A stretch of DNA of 64,000 nt from Arachis hypogaea (lineage: Eukaryota; Streptophyta; Magnoliopsida; Fabales; Fabaceae), in contig NC_092053.1 of the NCBI RefSeq assembly GCF_003086295.3, forward strand, positions 118,192,445 through 118,256,444, written 5' to 3'. The first letter of the stretch is position 1; each line of letters opens with the position of its first letter. The notes under the pieces are model-generated. The model was not told where the DNA came from, made no database searches, and saw nothing but the letters and a program-made list of their open reading frames with translations. Shown here piece by piece: positions 60,555 to 64,000 of this stretch. Both the position numbers and the translations under genes were made by a program.

Positions 60555-63536
60555 TGTAAACCCCGGTTAAATTAGTAGATAATTAGTTAATAAATTAGTT
60601 TTTAATAAGGTAGATTAAAAATGTGAAAATTATATCAAATTATAAAAGAGCTCAATGAAACGAGAATGTTGACACTAATTTCAAAGAAATCGGTCCAAGA
60701 TTGGATTGGACGGGCTGAACCCGTTGAACCGGACCGTCGGTCCAACCGGACCAACCCATTAAAAAGAGCCACGGGCTCTTCTTTCTCTCATTTCCTCAAC
60801 GAAGTAGCAAGCTTCCCAGGGAAGAGAAGAAGAGAAATACGTTTACGGTAAATTTCCAATTCCCGTAACTTCTCCGTCCGAGCTCCAATCGCCACACCGT
60901 TTGCGGCCACGCGTTCACCGCGTCGAGCTCTACGTTTTTACCGAAAAATTTCATAGGTAATTTGCTTTTTCACCTCAGCCTCTTCTTTTCCCCAATTTTC
61001 AAATTTTGAATAGGACGGCTGAATTTCTTTGATTTCTGATATTTTAGGATCCAATTAGCTTAAGGAAAATATTCACTCTTGCTTATGTGAAGCTTGGGTA
61101 AGGTGAGGATACGATAATTTTATTTTAATTTCATTAAATTTGAGCTTTGAGTATTAAATTGGATATATATGTGTTATGAATGTGTATTAGGTTGTGAATA
61201 AATAATTGAAGTTTGAAATTGTGAATACTGAAACTTGGAGGAAGCTGATTAGTTAAATTTTGAAGGGCTGCCTTGGTTTTAAATAATTTGCTTTGGTCGT
61301 TACGTGAAAATTGGCTAAGTTATGGTTTAGGTTTCTTGCATTTAATATATAATGTTCTGTGAAAACTTAGGCTAGATGACCATAGGATAAGCTGAATTGC
61401 AAGGGAATGGTATAATGCTTAGTATACTCGATATCTATGATGTGGTTTGATTGTGTAATAGAGATGGTTAAAGGCTAAGTTGATGATTTTAGAGGTTACA
61501 TGCATAGTGGTTAAAGGCTTGATGGTTTTGTTGATGTATATATATAGTATTGATGGTTGATGGTTGATGAATGGTGTAAGTAATGTTGAGTTTTGTATTG
61601 ACATGTGTTGTTGGATTTGGCAAGGTTAGAAAGGAATGGAATGGAAGTTTTGGAAGGTAAATGAGTTTTAAGAGGTTTTGCAAAGTTAATTTTTGGCCGA
61701 ACTTCGACGAGGCATAACTTGGCCTTCGGACCCTCAATTTGTTTCTAACTTGTTTTAAAATGAAAATTGGGTTCATGATGTTTATGCCACTCGAAGAATG
61801 GTTGAAAAATGTTGCAAATCAAATAATTTATGTTGGTTGGAAGATTAAGTTTATAAACTGTCCCTTAATAGGATTTGCAGCTTTGTTTCCTCAACTCTGC
61901 TACTGCATCTGCTTCTGTTTTTTTCAAAGAACGTACGCCCACGCATACGCGTGGCTCACGCGTACGCGTGGAGTGGATTTTCAGCGATGCGTAAGCGACG
62001 AGTCCATGCATGCACGTAAGAGGTAAACAAGCATGTCCACGTGTACGCGTGACAAGGAACGCGCGCGCGAGCTGCGTTTTTACAATTCCACTTGTACGTG
62101 TGAGCCACGCGTACGCGTGGTACCTTTTCCAGCAAACATGATTTTAAGGTTTTTAAAACCTATTTCAAATTACAAAACCTCTATTTTCATTCCATTGGTC
62201 ATAAATAATAGTGTTAAACTTGATAATCAGATGAAGCTAGGAAATGAGGATAACTTGAAGGTGAAGTAAAGTTGAAAAGAGATAAATTGATTATGAAATG
62301 TTATGGATAAGTCATATATGATACTTGACTGGAAGTTTTGATGAAAGATTATGTATGAAATTTGGCTTGAATGATTTAATGATCTGAGATATGAGATTCC
62401 TTGGATAAAGTGCCGTGACTTGCCACCACATGTACCAGGTTGAAAACTCGATACTCTGTTGACCCTACGACGTATGTGTCACCGGACACTATATAAATTC
62501 CCGGGAATGTTACCCCATTGAGCAATATCGATTATTTGAGAAAAAGCTATGCATAGACTCTTGGGGATGCACGTCGAGGGACAGTCTAAGTTTAATTCAG
62601 ACTTGTCGGGTTGGCTGGATAACCGACAGATGATCCTCATCAGCCATAGGACATGCATGCATCATATGCATATTACTTGAATTACTTGCTTGTGCTTTAA
62701 TTGAGTGTGCCTATATGTACTTGCCATGTTGAATGTGTATTTGTTACCTGCAGTATTTGTAACCTTCTTGTGCTTGCCTTTATCTGTCTATTTGTCTGTG
62801 AAAACGCATGATGGAGTTGGAGGTATAGAGGAATGGCAGTATGGGACTTAGATTTAAGGTTAAGTTAAGTTAGGTTTAAATATTCTTAGAAAACCACCTT
62901 TTATGGCTCCTATTTAATACTTTAAACTCTATAATTTGAGTGTTGGCGTTCTAGGATTGCCTCTGGCGTTCTCAGAACCTTATATATTATGTGTGTGGCA
63001 CCTTTGCCATACTGATAACCTCCGGTTCTCATTCCATACTATGTTGTTATTTTTCAGATGCAGGTCAAGATGCATCTCGTTAGGTGTCTGGACTCTTGAA
63101 GCGGATTGGTTACTGGATAGTTTTGCTATATAGTGATGTATATACATGTACTTAGTTTTCTCTCCGTATAACTTGTTCTTTTTGGATCCTCTTAGAGGTT
63201 TATGGAGAGGCAGGACTGTGTATATGAACTTTTGGGTTTTGGATATGTATGTATATATGTATAAATATTCTCTGGCCAGTCTTGACTTTGCATGCTGAGT
63301 TAGGAGCTTGTTATTTTGTATCTTTGGCACTCTATTCCTATTTCTGTTATCTTATGTTTAATAATTATGGTTTTCTTAGCACGTAAGTTAACTCGTACCT
63401 TGAGCATTGCGCTTTTATTTCGCGATTTTTATTTCTTCTATTCTTCAATGCTCCTAGCATATTATAATTCTTCTGCTATTATATATATACTCATTTTGTT
63501 TTAGAGGTCGTAATACCACACCACCTCTGTTTTACG
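60555..63536 (+). repeat. LTR (solo or truncated) of a Tekay-like element, plus strand
   Basis: Begins TGTAAACCCCGG after ACTAC and follows the same block order as the complement of the 3299-bp LTRs: ATCGGxCCAAGATTGGA, the CGGCCACGCG block (60905), the cluster of CGCGTACGCG palindromes (61930-62120), GACTTGTCGGGTTGGCT (62600), and AGAGGTCGTAATACC near the end. It is diverged from them, so a different subfamily. The end is CTGTTTTACG and abuts another LTR with no visible terminal CA, so it was probably cut by the next insertion. Without the far flank I cannot say if it is solo. Confidence 0.7.
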
Positions 63537-64000
63537 TGTAACACCCTACCATACTTAATCTTATGCTTAAGTCATAAGACTGAGATAGTAAGGTATTACG
63601 ACCTCTAAAAATAGTAATATACATATATAATAATAGAGGAAAGGATACTTAACTAGGAGCCTTGAAAAATGGGTAAAACAAAATCGCAAAATAAAAAGCG
63701 CAACGCTCAGGAAAGGATTACTTGCGTGCTAAGAAACCTAATAGGGACATGATATAGATAAGCAAAAGAATAAAGGAAAGCCAAGGAAACAACATAACTA
63801 GCCCCTCAACCTCTAAAATACACCAAAATACACCAAAATAAACTCCTATCTCTCCCTCAACCTCTAAAAGGAGCAGCATACATAAGTTACTTGGAGAGTA
63901 AGCTAAATACATATATACATATATACAACAGGAAACCAAAATACACCAAAGGACTACTTCGCTTCCCAGGATCCAGACGACTAGCGAAGAGCCTCTCGAC
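63537..64000 (-). repeat. Start of another Tekay-like LTR, minus strand, runs off the window
   Basis: TGTAACACCCTACCATACTT and the following ~460 bp match the start of the LTR at 2116 (TTATGCTTAAGTCATAA, AAGGTATTACGACCTCTAAA, GCGCAAC), at clearly lower identity. The rest of the element lies beyond 64000. Confidence 0.75.

Noticed and set aside
1..64000. Host genes, tRNA, rRNA or CRISPR arrays
   Set aside because: No tRNA cloverleaf, rRNA block or regularly spaced repeat/spacer array was seen. The only long intact frame is the retrotransposon Gag-Pol.

Overview
This window is plant nuclear DNA from a repeat-rich, probably pericentromeric or intergenic, region. I found no convincing intact host gene, rRNA, tRNA or CRISPR array. 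Nearly everything interpretable is transposon-derived. The evidence for a plant is Tekay-type and Athila-like Ty3/gypsy and Ty1/copia retroelements with initiator-Met tRNA primer sites, PIF/Harbinger and Mutator-type DNA elements, and very AT-rich spacers. Several LTRs carry clusters of a CGCGTACGCG-type motif that I associate with legume (Arachis-like) retrotransposon LTRs. The legume/peanut assignment is inference only.

Layout. 1-2115 and 13428-18645: a tandem array of a roughly 2.08 kb unit, itself built from about 335-357 bp subrepeats plus a GC-rich block. It is split by a very young, complete Ty3/gypsy element (2116-13427, minus strand, 3299-bp LTRs, 5-bp target duplication, intact 1492-aa Gag-Pol). 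18646-25127: a second LTR element with 3.6-kb LTRs but only about 600 bp of interior, flanked by two copies of a 145-bp block that carries a foreign primer-binding site. 25128-25770: a decayed gag. 25771-29440: AT-rich DNA, a possible broken host-gene fragment and a copia-like gag remnant. 29447-31560: a second block of the 350-bp subrepeats. 31990-33610: an Athila-like LTR piece and a broken PIF/Harbinger element (Myb/SANT-like ORF1 plus transposase). 33810-43556: a dead copia pol on the plus strand, interrupted by a nest made of an Athila-like element, a third long-LTR element (36118-41052) inside it, and a 288-bp LTR-derived foldback element. 43831-47375: a second copy of the gag remnant, split by a 2.94-kb near-perfect palindrome. 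47522-50848: a solo LTR. 51231-57566: a cluster of DNA elements, several with exact 9-bp target duplications (Mutator type), including a 3.15-kb element with long terminal inverted repeats and a MITE nested in it. 57720-60549: the 3' part of a dead copia element. 60555-64000: two LTRs abutting in opposite orientation.

The sequence reads as a stratified nest of insertions. Only the 2116-13427 element looks potentially functional: both LTRs, primer site, polypurine tract, and Gag, protease, RT, RNase H and integrase are intact in one frame. The most unusual structures are the 2.94-kb palindrome, the LTR-end foldback with its own 5-bp target duplication, the 145-bp duplicated block around the gutted LTR element, and the repeated CGCGTACGCG clusters in LTRs of different families.
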